A DNA stretch of 64,000 bases from JAEYFP01 sp964579795 (lineage in GTDB: Bacteria; Bacillota; Clostridia; Lachnospirales; Lachnospiraceae). Positions 15,784 to 22,713 of this stretch are shown in pieces. The translations under genes and the position numbers were made by a program. Where the stretch lies: assembly GCA_964579795.1 (NCBI GenBank), contig CAZOHM010000001.1, forward strand, positions 1 through 64,000. The letters run 5' to 3'. Within the stretch, counting starts at the first letter, position 1, and each line of letters starts with the position of its first letter. The notes under the pieces were generated by a model. It had not been told where the DNA came from, did no database searches, and saw nothing but the letters and a program-made list of their open reading frames with translations.

Positions 15784-17141
15784 ATACAATAGGACTTTTT
15801 CGTGGAATGAGCTTATGTAAGAAATATGAGCAGACAAGTGATACTAAAAGAGAGCAGATAAGGCAGGAACGGTTTAGACAGATAGTTGCATTTGCAAAAG
15901 AAAACAGTCCATATTATGCTAATCTCTATAAGAATTTGCCGGCAGATGCGGGGGAATCTGATTACCCACCTGTTAATAAGCAGGATTTAATGAAGCATTG
16001 GGAAGAATGGTGTACAGATAAAAATGTAACACTAAGAGAAGTGGAGCATTTTATGGAAAATCTCGATAATATTGGAAGAAAGATAAATAGAAAGTATTTA
16101 GTGTTTACGACATCCGGCTCGACTGGAAATCCTTTGGTTCTCCTATGTGATCCAACAGTAAATAATGTGATGGGTGCAGTAAATGCCAGAAGGTCCTTTG
16201 CCAGAAAGGAGGATCTTACTGCATTTATTAAGAAGAGAGGGAAAACACTGGGAGTATTTGCAACAAAAGGTTTTTATCTGAGTAATGTATCAGTTCGGTC
16301 AAGACTGCTTAGCATGCCTTGGAAGAAAAAGCAAATGGCTGTGTCAAGTGCTTTGCTTCCGACAAATGAGATTATTGACCAGCTAAATACATTTCAGCCC
16401 GTAATGCTTGGTGGTTATCCTTCGAATCTGGAACTGCTTATTGAGGAACAGGTAAAGGGAAGACTGCATATTTCACCGGTAATCATTATGACGGGTGGCG
16501 AATATCTGTCCGATGATTTGCGAAGGCGGCTGACCGAGGCATTTCATTGTTATGTGCAAACCTCCTATTCATGCACAGAAGGCGGAACGATAGCCTGTGA
16601 ATGCAGGGAACAGCATTTTCATATAAATGATGACTGGGTGAAAATTGAGGCAGTGGATCAGGAGAATAAACCTGTAGCAGAAGGTGAACTTTCCCATCAT
16701 TTACTTCTTACTAATTATTTTAACCGGACTCAGCCGTTAATACGTTATGAGGTTACAGATCGAATACGAATACATAATAGTCCATGTCCATGTGGTAATC
16801 GTTCGCCATGGTTGGAGATTGAAGGAAGAAATGATGATGTTGTTACATTTATTCGGGATGATGAGCCGGTCAGGATTCCACCACTGGCAATCTATGCTAC
16901 ACTGAAAGAGATACACAGTATTCGGCGTTTTCAGTTGATTGTACAGGCAGGAAATAATGTCATCATGCGATTGGAGCAGGCTGATGGTTTGGACAAGACG
17001 GTTGTATTTGAAGAAGCAAAGACGGTGCTGAAGGAATTTGCAGCTACTTACGGAGTAAAAAGCATTCATATAGAATTGTCTGAGGAATTACCAAAGCAGC
17101 ATCCAATCAGTGGTAAGTTTAAGCATATTATTAATGGGTGA
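15780..17141 (+). CDS. PaaK-like adenylate-forming ligase
   Basis: The 453-residue protein belongs to the phenylacetate-CoA ligase/F390 synthetase branch of adenylating enzymes. It has the P-loop TTSGSTGNPLVL near residue 117, YSCTEGG near residue 263, RYEVTDRI near residue 322 and a CPCGNRSPWLEIEGR metal-binding-like segment. It should activate a carboxylate with ATP; CoA, or another acceptor, and the acid are unknown. It is translationally coupled to the TetR gene. The ICMT-like gene beyond it points the other way. Confidence 0.85.
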   Translation: MNTIGLFRGMSLCKKYEQTSDTKREQIRQERFRQIVAFAKENSPYYANLYKNLPADAGESDYPPVNKQDLMKHWEEWCTDKNVTLREVEHFMENLDNIGRKINRKYLVFTTSGSTGNPLVLLCDPTVNNVMGAVNARRSFARKEDLTAFIKKRGKTLGVFATKGFYLSNVSVRSRLLSMPWKKKQMAVSSALLPTNEIIDQLNTFQPVMLGGYPSNLELLIEEQVKGRLHISPVIIMTGGEYLSDDLRRRLTEAFHCYVQTSYSCTEGGTIACECREQHFHINDDWVKIEAVDQENKPVAEGELSHHLLLTNYFNRTQPLIRYEVTDRIRIHNSPCPCGNRSPWLEIEGRNDDVVTFIRDDEPVRIPPLAIYATLKEIHSIRRFQLIVQAGNNVIMRLEQADGLDKTVVFEEAKTVLKEFAATYGVKSIHIELSEELPKQHPISGKFKHIING

Positions 17142-17263
17142 TAATATAAGATTTAATTGCTTTGAAAGGGATTATAGAATGAAATATAGATAATGAATTA
17201 AGTGAACCAGGTATTGCTGCACAAAAGGGAGAACATAGATATAAATGAAAGATTGCGTTTATA

Positions 17264-17839
17264 CTATTTCCTTCCTAAATAGCGAAAAACACTGTTTCTA
17301 TAATTTTCGTATGGTTTACCGAAGGTATCCATAAGATATTTCTCTTCTTGCAATATTTGCAAATGCAGCATAATGATAGCAAATAGTGAAAAGACAATAG
17401 TTATGGGGTTACAGAACAGCAGACATATGCCGAGATACATAAAATCAAATCCTAGAAAAGCCGGATTACGACTCCACTGATAGATACCACTCTGCACAAG
17501 GTCAGTTTTGTCGGATTCTGGGATACCTGCTCTCCAACTGTTTTTCATAGTGATTACAGCTATCAGGAAAATACCGTCACCAATAAGGCCGAGAAAAAGA
17601 CCAGTAAACCGTGCGGATTCGGGCAACCATGACCAACCAGTAAAAATTGAAACCAGCTGTGCAGCCGGTGCGCACAGGGTTGCGACTGACATAAACTTTT
17701 CAACGGTGTGGAGTTCTTTTTCTTTCCTTTTCCCTATTTGATGCGTCTTGATTCCTTGTCTCTTCTGCAATATCATTTTCGTAAAATATATGAAGTAAAA
17801 CAAAAACAGTACAATAAGTGTCAATACTTGAAATAACAT
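17264..17839 (-). CDS. ICMT/PEMT-like membrane methyltransferase
   Basis: The 191-residue protein has about five hydrophobic segments and the isoprenylcysteine carboxyl methyltransferase-like C-terminal motif: GIYQWSRNPAFLGF at about residues 117-130, then QEEKYLMDTFGKPYENYR. This family methylates lipids or prenylated compounds at the membrane using S-adenosylmethionine. Bacterial members rarely have a known substrate. It is convergent with the PaaK-like gene. GAGGAGATTGAGAG precedes the start. A palindrome lies in its promoter region. Confidence 0.82.
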   Translation of the reverse strand: MLFQVLTLIVLFLFYFIYFTKMILQKRQGIKTHQIGKRKEKELHTVEKFMSVATLCAPAAQLVSIFTGWSWLPESARFTGLFLGLIGDGIFLIAVITMKNSWRAGIPESDKTDLVQSGIYQWSRNPAFLGFDFMYLGICLLFCNPITIVFSLFAIIMLHLQILQEEKYLMDTFGKPYENYRNSVFRYLGRK

Positions 17840-17866
17840 CTCTCAATCTCCTCAAGATAATTTATC

Positions 17867-17888
17867 TAACTACTGGACAGAGTAGTAA
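17867..17888 (-). promoter_or_regulatory. Possible operator of the ICMT-like gene
   Basis: Inverted repeat TAACTACT-GGACAG-AGTAGTAA (7 of 8 pairs) lies about 30 bp before the start of the minus-strand methyltransferase gene. It does not match the TTGACT-N4-AGTCAA operators of the TetR gene nearby. Confidence 0.35.
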
Positions 17889-17954
17889 CTGATACGTAGA
17901 AAGATAGCTCTGACATTAGATAATGCCGTGCTTATGCAACTTACAGATAATACA

Positions 17955-17984
17955 AAGGGTTGTCCATGTAAATAGACAACCCTT
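17955..17984 (-). terminator. Terminator of tRNA-Leu(AAG)
   Basis: On the minus strand a 10-bp stem, AAGGGTTGTC/GACAACCCTT, follows the tRNA by about a dozen bases. Confidence 0.8.
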
Positions 17985-17996
17985 AATAACTATTAA

Positions 17997-18081
17997 TGCG
18001 GAAGATGGGACTTGAACCCACACAAGCGCAATGCTTACAAGATCCTTAGTCTTGCTCGTCTGCCAGTTCCGACACTTCCGC
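17997..18081 (-). tRNA. tRNA-Leu(AAG)
   Basis: A class II tRNA with a long variable arm: acceptor GCGGAAG/CTTCCGC, anticodon stem CAAGA/TCTTG, T arm GTGGG-TTCAAGT-CCCAT. The loop CTAAGGA gives anticodon AAG (leucine, codon CUU). A at wobble position 34 is unusual in bacteria. No CCA is encoded. Confidence 0.93.
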
Positions 18082-18182
18082 CTGTCATAGCGACCTTGAT
18101 ATAATAACATTATATTTTCAAAAAATCAATCCCTTAAATTAATTTTTTTTATTTAATTATTTATCATTTTGGTAAGAGGGGT

Positions 18183-18251
18183 TGAGTTTTCATTTGAAAG
18201 AGCCGATAATAACAATAAGACATTGCTAGAGAATTATTTTTCTGCTATAAT
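18183..18251 (+). promoter_or_regulatory. Sigma-28-like and sigma-A promoters, FliD-like gene
   Basis: GCCGATAA (18202-18209) matches the full -10 consensus of flagellar sigma factors (SigD/FliA). At the matching N15 distance lies TGAG, a weak -35 against TAAA. Further on TTGCTA (18223-18228), 17 bp and a perfect TATAAT (18246-18251) form a vegetative promoter. The leader then contains a GGGC/GCCC hairpin at 18288-18301. Confidence 0.6.
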
Positions 18252-18331
18252 TAACGCAGAAATAGTAGTTCGGGAGCAAATAATTGAGGGCATGGACGCC
18301 CGTAACCATTAAATTCAAAGGAGTGATTCAT

Positions 18332-19084
18332 ATGGCATCAATTTCAGGAGTTAATTCAACAACTACAACGACAGATTATTCAGAACTTTTTGAGAGCCTT
18401 TCCGCTAATTCATCGAGCAATAATACATCCAGTTCTAATTTTTTAGCTGATTATGCCAGCATAAAGAATGGCAGTTATGCAAAGCTTACAAAAGCATATT
18501 ATGGAAAGACATCAGGCGCAGCTACAACAGCTGATGAAGCCAAAAAGACTATTAAGACAAATACAACAATTAAAGCTGATGCAGATGCATTAAAATCCTC
18601 TGCAAGCACACTTGTTGACAGCAAGACGCTTTTCACGAAAAAGATCGAAACAACAGATGATAAGGGTGTTACTACTTCAAATTATGACTATGACAAGATA
18701 TATAAGAATTTAAAAGCATTTGTAGATGATTATAACAAAATGATTAAATCAGGTTCTGACTCTGATAACAAATCCATTCTAAGAAATACGTTGTCGATGA
18801 CAACACTTACTAAGAAAAACATGTCATTATTAGAGGATGTAGGTATTACAATTAACGAAGACAATACATTATCAATTGATGAAAAGGCATTAAAGAGTGC
18901 AAATATTAATGACTTAAAGTCATTGTTTAATGGCGTTGGTTCATATGCAGACAGCATTTCATCATTTGCTACGAATGTATCTTATAAGGCAGAATATGAG
19001 AACAATAAGATGAGCAATTATACTGCAGTTGGTACCTATTCAGCATCCGGTGCATCAGGAAATATTTATGACAGTTCTTATTGA
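18332..19084 (+). CDS. FliD C-terminal-like protein (orphan)
   Basis: The 250-residue protein is rich in S, T, N, K and D and has no cysteine or signal peptide. Residues about 33-53 (FLADYASIKNGSYAKLTKAY) form one conserved-looking block. The C-terminal half resembles the FliD cap C domain: LKAFVDDYNKM, DVGITINEDNTLSIDEKAL, NDLKSLFNGVG. FliD caps the flagellar filament and is normally 400-700 residues, so this is a short relative, perhaps exported through the flagellar apparatus. AAAGGAG lies before start 18332. No other flagellar gene is nearby, but the promoter carries a flagellar-sigma -10 box. Confidence 0.72.
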   Translation: MASISGVNSTTTTTDYSELFESLSANSSSNNTSSSNFLADYASIKNGSYAKLTKAYYGKTSGAATTADEAKKTIKTNTTIKADADALKSSASTLVDSKTLFTKKIETTDDKGVTTSNYDYDKIYKNLKAFVDDYNKMIKSGSDSDNKSILRNTLSMTTLTKKNMSLLEDVGITINEDNTLSIDEKALKSANINDLKSLFNGVGSYADSISSFATNVSYKAEYENNKMSNYTAVGTYSASGASGNIYDSSY

Positions 19085-19109
19085 CAAATAAATTATCTTA
19101 TTATACAAT
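19081..19109 (+). promoter_or_regulatory. Promoter of tRNA-Leu(CAG)
   Basis: TTGACA (19081-19086) overlaps the stop codon of the FliD-like gene; a 17-bp spacer leads to TACAAT (19104-19109), 38 bp before the tRNA. Confidence 0.85.
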
Positions 19110-19146
19110 ATCAATCGTACGGTTTGCCCTTTCGCAGATTGTATAC

Positions 19147-19230
19147 GCAGGAATGGCGGAATTGGCAGACGCGCACGGTTCAGGTCCGTGTGATAGCAAT
19201 ATCATGAGGGTTCAAGTCCCTTTTCCTGCA
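19147..19230 (+). tRNA. tRNA-Leu(CAG)
   Basis: Class II cloverleaf: acceptor GCAGGAA/TTCCTGC, anticodon stem CACGG/CCGTG, T arm GAGGG-TTCAAGT-CCCTT. The loop TTCAGGT gives anticodon CAG (leucine, CUG). The 3' CCA is not encoded. A truncated integrase gene lies just downstream, so the 3' end is a likely former integration site. Confidence 0.95.
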
Positions 19231-19237
19231 TGTTAAG

Positions 19238-19264
19238 ACCCTAGTATTTACTAGGGTTTTTGTT
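19238..19264 (+). terminator. Terminator of tRNA-Leu(CAG)
   Basis: Stem ACCCTAG/CTAGGGT (19238-19244 with 19251-19257) followed by TTTTTG and a further T-run. Confidence 0.85.
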
Positions 19265-19298
19265 TTTGTGTTACATTTCATGTTGCATAATTAATTAA

Positions 19299-19508
19299 TT
19301 ACTTTAGAAAAAATTCGTTTGCTTTATCATTCATTTCTTTGTTCTTATCAGTCATAGCGTGTCTGTAAACATTCTTTAGTACATAGTCACTTCCCCAGCC
19401 ACCTCGTTCCATAATGTACGCGTCTGGTATTCCTATTGAGTGCATAACAGAAGCGGAATAGTGACGCAAATCATGAAAATGAAAACTCAATATATTGTAT
19501 ACTGCCAT
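19299..19508 (-). pseudogene. Tyrosine integrase, C-terminal fragment
   Basis: About 60 residues of a phage-type tyrosine recombinase remain: the box II HDLRHYSASVM, then ERGGWGSDYVLKNVYRH with the catalytic His/Trp and tyrosine region, to a natural stop near the tRNA. The conserved part begins at about codon 9; the first codons (MAVYNILS) do not look like integrase, so the ATG at 19508 is probably accidental. The N-terminal 300 or so residues are missing. Confidence 0.85.
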
Positions 19509-19547
19509 TGTTTAAACAACAAGATATAATAATAAAGGGGTATGTAA

Positions 19548-19589
19548 ATGAATGACAAACAAATCCTTGAAGAGATAAGAAACAATTAA
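19548..19589 (+). pseudogene. Truncated 5' end of a small gene
   Basis: A well-formed start (TATAAT upstream at 19525-19530, AAAGGGG, then ATG) opens a frame of only 13 codons, MNDKQILEEIRNN, before TAA. It reads like the first residues of a longer protein cut by a deletion just after 19586. Confidence 0.35.
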
Positions 19590-19726
19590 GAATCTCTGAA
19601 ACCTTTCCATGTAGCAACGCCAAGTTCTTCGTTTTCGATATGCACATGTACATGAATCTCTTTTTTAGAACCACCATTAAAAGAAAACTGATAGTACGAT
19701 TGCAGATAGCCGAGTAGTAGGATAGA
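19586..19726 (-). pseudogene. C-terminal fragment of an unknown gene
   Basis: On the minus strand 46 codons run to a TAA at 19586. They end in EIHVHVHIENEELGVATW and KGFRDS, a convincing protein tail, but have no start signal. A stop lies in frame just upstream. It meets the truncated plus-strand gene at the same spot, which suggests a deletion junction near 19586-19590. Confidence 0.4.
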
Positions 19727-19745
19727 CTAGACCGCTACTACTCGG
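19710..19745. repeat. Inverted repeat, 11-bp arms
   Basis: CCGAGTAGTAG (19710-19720) pairs perfectly with CTACTACTCGG (19735-19745) across 14 bases. It lies just after the end of the 48-codon minus-strand gene (stop at 19782) and may be its terminator. Confidence 0.6.
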
Positions 19746-19781
19746 AAAATAAAGATTATGCGATTAGTATTTAGACAAAGA

Positions 19782-19928
19782 CTATTTACTTTGTTTGTTA
19801 GATGGATAGCCGTTGCCTTGCAAATCAGTTGTTTTTGTAGACTTATTATCTTTTGTGGTTTTATGACTTGCTTCCCACACACCATCGAGAACGGTTTTTA
19901 CAGGCTTTTTCTTATTAGATTCTTTCAT
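19782..19928 (-). CDS. Small basic protein, 48 residues, unknown
   Basis: A complete small gene: AGGAAGGAGCT (19945-19935) lies 6 bases before ATG, followed by 48 codons and TAG. The product is hydrophilic and rich in Lys, Thr, Ser and Asn (11 Lys, no Cys). It starts MKESNKKKPVKTVLDGVW and has no membrane segment. I do not know a family. It lies inside the element scar and is the only intact gene there, which suggests either recent cargo or retained function. Confidence 0.6.
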   Translation of the reverse strand: MKESNKKKPVKTVLDGVWEASHKTTKDNKSTKTTDLQGNGYPSNKQSK

Positions 19929-20012
19929 ATAGACAGCTCCTTCCTATGTGATTAGTATTTGATGGATTCGGGGTAAATATGCGTAAAATTGAAATGTAAA
20001 GGAGCGCAAACA

Positions 20013-20060
20013 ATGAATAATAGTCAAGTAAGCAGACACAATCCAAACAAAACAAGTTGA
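20013..20060 (+). CDS. Possible 15-codon peptide
   Basis: AAAGGAG followed at 8 bases by ATG opens a 15-codon frame (MNNSQVSRHNPNKTS) ending in TGA, about 65 bases before the aldo/keto reductase. It could be a leader peptide or the cut front of an element gene. The ribosome binding site is the only support. Confidence 0.25.
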   Translation: MNNSQVSRHNPNKTS

Positions 20061-20124
20061 AAAATACAAACAAATGTTCTAAAATGAACTTGAAGTTACT
20101 CGCATGAAGATGGAGGATATGAAT

Positions 20125-21270
20125 ATGAATTACAGAAAACTAGGGAAAACTGGACTATTAGTCAGTGAAATTGGATTAGGAGCAGAATGGCTGGAACGTC
20201 ACAATCTGGAGGAAATCAAAGAACTAGTCACAGTCTGTGAGGAGCAGGGAATCAATATTTTGGATTGCTGGATGTCTGAGCCAAATGTACGTTCAAATAT
20301 TGGTGAAGCAATTAAGGGACATAGAGAAAAGTGGTATATTCAGGGGCATCTTGGTTCTACATGGCAAAATGGTCAGTATGAGAGGACTAGAGAAATCAAA
20401 TATGTTAAGCCTGCCTTTGAAGATTTGCTGACAAGATTACAGACAGATTATATTGATCTTGGAATGATGCATTACGTGGACTCTGTTGAAGAATACAAGG
20501 ATATAATGAATGGTGAGTTCATTGAATATGTCAGAAAACTGAAGTCTGAAGGCGTTATTCGCCATATTGGAATGAGCACACATAATCCGGAAACTGCAAA
20601 GCTTGCAGCACTTTCCGGGGAAATTGAGATGATTCTTTTTAGTGTCAATCCGGCTTTTGATTTGCTCCCGGCAGGAGATAATGCATTAGATGAGATGTTT
20701 GCAGAAGCTTATGAAGAGGGTCTTGGCGGAATGAACCCAGTAAGAGAAGAACTATATCGTATTTGTGAGCAGCAGAATGTCGGCATTACTGTTATGAAAG
20801 GATATGCAGGTGGAAGATTGTTTGATGCAGCAAGGTCTCCGTTTGGCGTTGCATTAACACCGGTTCAGTGTCTGCATTATTGCCTTACCAGACCTGCAGT
20901 GGCAAGTGTCATGGTGGGTTACGATACACCAGGGCATGTCCTGGAGGCAGTTTCTTATGAAACAGCTTCTGATGAGGAAAAGGATTATGCTACGACATTG
21001 GCACGTGCACCAAAACATGCTTATACAAATGGACAGTGTACTTATTGTGGACATTGTGCACCATGTCCGTCCGGGATTGATATCGCAATGGTAAATAAGC
21101 TGTATGATCTCGCTGTGATGCAGCCGGAGATTCCTGCATCCATTCGTGGACATTACAAAGAGTTGACAGTGAATGCCAATGCCTGTGTCGGATGCAGAGC
21201 ATGTGAAAGCAGATGCCCGTTTGGAGTGACTGTGGCAGACCGGATGAAACAGGCACAGGCTATATTTTAG
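20125..21270 (+). CDS. Aldo/keto reductase with 4Fe-4S ferredoxin domain
   Basis: Residues 1 to about 280 form an aldo/keto reductase barrel (YRKLGKTGLLVSEIGLG at the N terminus; the usual active-site Asp region at NILDCW). The C-terminal 100 residues carry two cysteine clusters, CTYCGHCAPCPSG and CVGCRACESRCPFG, for iron-sulfur clusters. This family is common in anaerobes; electron donor and substrate are not known. Start 20125 is 8 bases after GGAGG (20112-20116); the ATG at 20119 is too close to it. The gene is convergent with the RelA/SpoT-domain gene; the two stops are 4 bases apart. Confidence 0.9.
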   Translation: MNYRKLGKTGLLVSEIGLGAEWLERHNLEEIKELVTVCEEQGINILDCWMSEPNVRSNIGEAIKGHREKWYIQGHLGSTWQNGQYERTREIKYVKPAFEDLLTRLQTDYIDLGMMHYVDSVEEYKDIMNGEFIEYVRKLKSEGVIRHIGMSTHNPETAKLAALSGEIEMILFSVNPAFDLLPAGDNALDEMFAEAYEEGLGGMNPVREELYRICEQQNVGITVMKGYAGGRLFDAARSPFGVALTPVQCLHYCLTRPAVASVMVGYDTPGHVLEAVSYETASDEEKDYATTLARAPKHAYTNGQCTYCGHCAPCPSGIDIAMVNKLYDLAVMQPEIPASIRGHYKELTVNANACVGCRACESRCPFGVTVADRMKQAQAIF

Positions 21271-21274
21271 ATAG

Positions 21275-22543
21275 CTACTGCTTGACATCCTGCAGCTGGG
21301 TTTCCATATTTAGTTCTGCAAGTAATCTTTGAAACAATGATTCGGTAGTTTCTGTCTGGCTTTGTATTTCTGAAAGCTCAGGCAGCTCAATATCATGTAT
21401 CAGAACATTTCTTAATTTGCGCAAAGAGGCAATCAGATTGATTGTTTCCTGATCGAGAATATTCAACTGCTTGATTGCATTCAAATGGAATGCACCGTGG
21501 ATTGAAGTACTTTGTTCGGAAAGCTGATTAAGCATTGCCTCTAGCGGAACCCAGGCACTGAAAAATACATTTATTATTTCAATTGATTTTGAATCTGAAA
21601 TGGTATTCTCTGTACGCAGCGCTTGATATACTTTGTATCGATCAATATTTCCAGAAATAATTTGATCAATAATCTGCTGGGAAATCGTTCTGCGGTCTTT
21701 TTTAAATTTTACCGAATTAAGTACCGGCTCAATAGCACATACATTATTCATTTCCAGAATATCGAGCAGATGAAATAAAAGCTGGATATTTCCCATTCGA
21801 AGCTCAATGTCAGCTTTGCTGAAATGACAGCTTAAGTAATTATATAAATAGGCAGCAAGCTCATACTGACTGCCAAAGGTTGCCTGCTGACTTAGGATTC
21901 GCTGGTTGCCGGCTGTTTGAAGACGTTCGAGCGCAATTTCACCACTTAGTACTAATCCGTTCAATTCATCAATGATGGCAAGCTCTTCATCAGATAGATT
22001 TCCCTGCAGTGGCTTATAAACCAGATCATGTTCAACCTCTGACCAGGCATGCATAAGAACAGATGCGACCTGAATTTCGATTCTGGCTGAACAGAATCTC
22101 TTTTGTGATGGCTCTACATTTTCTTCCATTAAACGAATATGATAATGATTAGCCCAATAGCCGGAAAATCGTTTATTATAAGTTGGAGCTTCGGATTGCT
22201 CAGGAAACTGTTTGATTTCAGATACAACAAACAGGTCATTAATCAGGCTGTTTACTTTTTCGCGATCACCGGGGAAATATAAAGAAATTCTGACACCTGC
22301 AAGGTCGACAATATCTGTATATATTTCACGAACACTTTTGTAGGGGATTTTTCGCAATGCCATCCGTCGATTGACCTTGCTTCTTAATCGATCAACAGCT
22401 TTGACACGTGTTGTTACAATTGCTCTGATACCGGCTGACTGCAATGCCTGTTCCAGCTGGGCGGCAGCTAAGAGACCGGCTGTTTCATAAAACTTACGTT
22501 TCTTTTTATAGCTTTCAATATACTGATCAATTAAATCCATCAT
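21275..22543 (-). CDS. RelA/SpoT synthetase domain, HEPN-like tail
   Basis: This 422-residue protein has no HD hydrolase, TGS or ACT domain. Residues about 40-180 form a RelA/SpoT nucleotidyltransferase domain: TRVKAVDRLRSK (45-56), DIVDLAGVRI (77-86), SGYWANHY (127-134), EIQVASVLMHAW (156-167) and EVEHDLVYK (169-177). The usual Arg-Thr after EIQ-x is Ala-Ser here. Residues about 225-410 are all-helical and carry RNVLIH (378-383), an R-x4-H motif like that of HEPN ribonucleases. Small synthetases make (p)ppGpp, and toxic relatives make ppApp or pyrophosphorylate tRNA. AAGGGAAG precedes the start. No antitoxin-like neighbour is present. Confidence 0.8.
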   Translation of the reverse strand: MMDLIDQYIESYKKKRKFYETAGLLAAAQLEQALQSAGIRAIVTTRVKAVDRLRSKVNRRMALRKIPYKSVREIYTDIVDLAGVRISLYFPGDREKVNSLINDLFVVSEIKQFPEQSEAPTYNKRFSGYWANHYHIRLMEENVEPSQKRFCSARIEIQVASVLMHAWSEVEHDLVYKPLQGNLSDEELAIIDELNGLVLSGEIALERLQTAGNQRILSQQATFGSQYELAAYLYNYLSCHFSKADIELRMGNIQLLFHLLDILEMNNVCAIEPVLNSVKFKKDRRTISQQIIDQIISGNIDRYKVYQALRTENTISDSKSIEIINVFFSAWVPLEAMLNQLSEQSTSIHGAFHLNAIKQLNILDQETINLIASLRKLRNVLIHDIELPELSEIQSQTETTESLFQRLLAELNMETQLQDVKQ

Positions 22544-22623
22544 AATTCACTTCCCTTATAGAGTATTCTGCTCGTTATGAACAAGTTTTGCTTGTTTGGG
22601 CTCACCAAATCTCATTATAACAT

Positions 22624-22676
22624 ATTATGGGAAAATGATAAAATGTTTGTAAAAGTGCAGCATATTTTGCTATAAT
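22624..22676. promoter_or_regulatory. Overlapping divergent promoters
   Basis: Plus strand: TTGTAA (22647-22652), 18 bp, TGC-TATAAT (22671-22676). Minus strand: TTTACA (22653-22648), 18 bp, CATAAT (22629-22624). The two -35 boxes occupy the same bases, so the GNAT-methyltransferase and RelA/SpoT-domain genes may compete for polymerase. Confidence 0.55.
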
Positions 22677-22713
22677 GAATGATATACATGATCCTGGCAA
22701 GGAGGCACTGAAG

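Larger units (their letters stand above)
19231..20000. mobile_element. Decayed integrated element behind tRNA-Leu
   Basis: The stretch between tRNA-Leu(CAG) and the aldo/keto reductase holds no full-length known gene. It holds the last part of a tyrosine integrase, two other gene fragments facing each other around 19586-19589, an 11-bp inverted repeat and one intact 48-codon gene. An integrase fragment beside a tRNA 3' end is the usual footprint of a lost genomic island or prophage. I found no second copy of the tRNA end to mark the far boundary, so the right edge is approximate. Confidence 0.7.

Noticed and set aside
17142..17263. Small gene between the PaaK-like and ICMT-like genes
   Set aside because: Frames are interrupted within a few codons; only AT-rich intergenic sequence is seen.
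18252..18331. Riboswitch in the leader of the FliD-like gene
   Set aside because: One GGGC/GCCC hairpin is present, but the sequence matches neither cyclic-di-GMP class nor another riboswitch that I know.
19238..19290. Possible attachment-site repeat of the tRNA-Leu 3' end
   Set aside because: No second copy of the tRNA end was found up to 20.1 kb, so no att pair is claimed.
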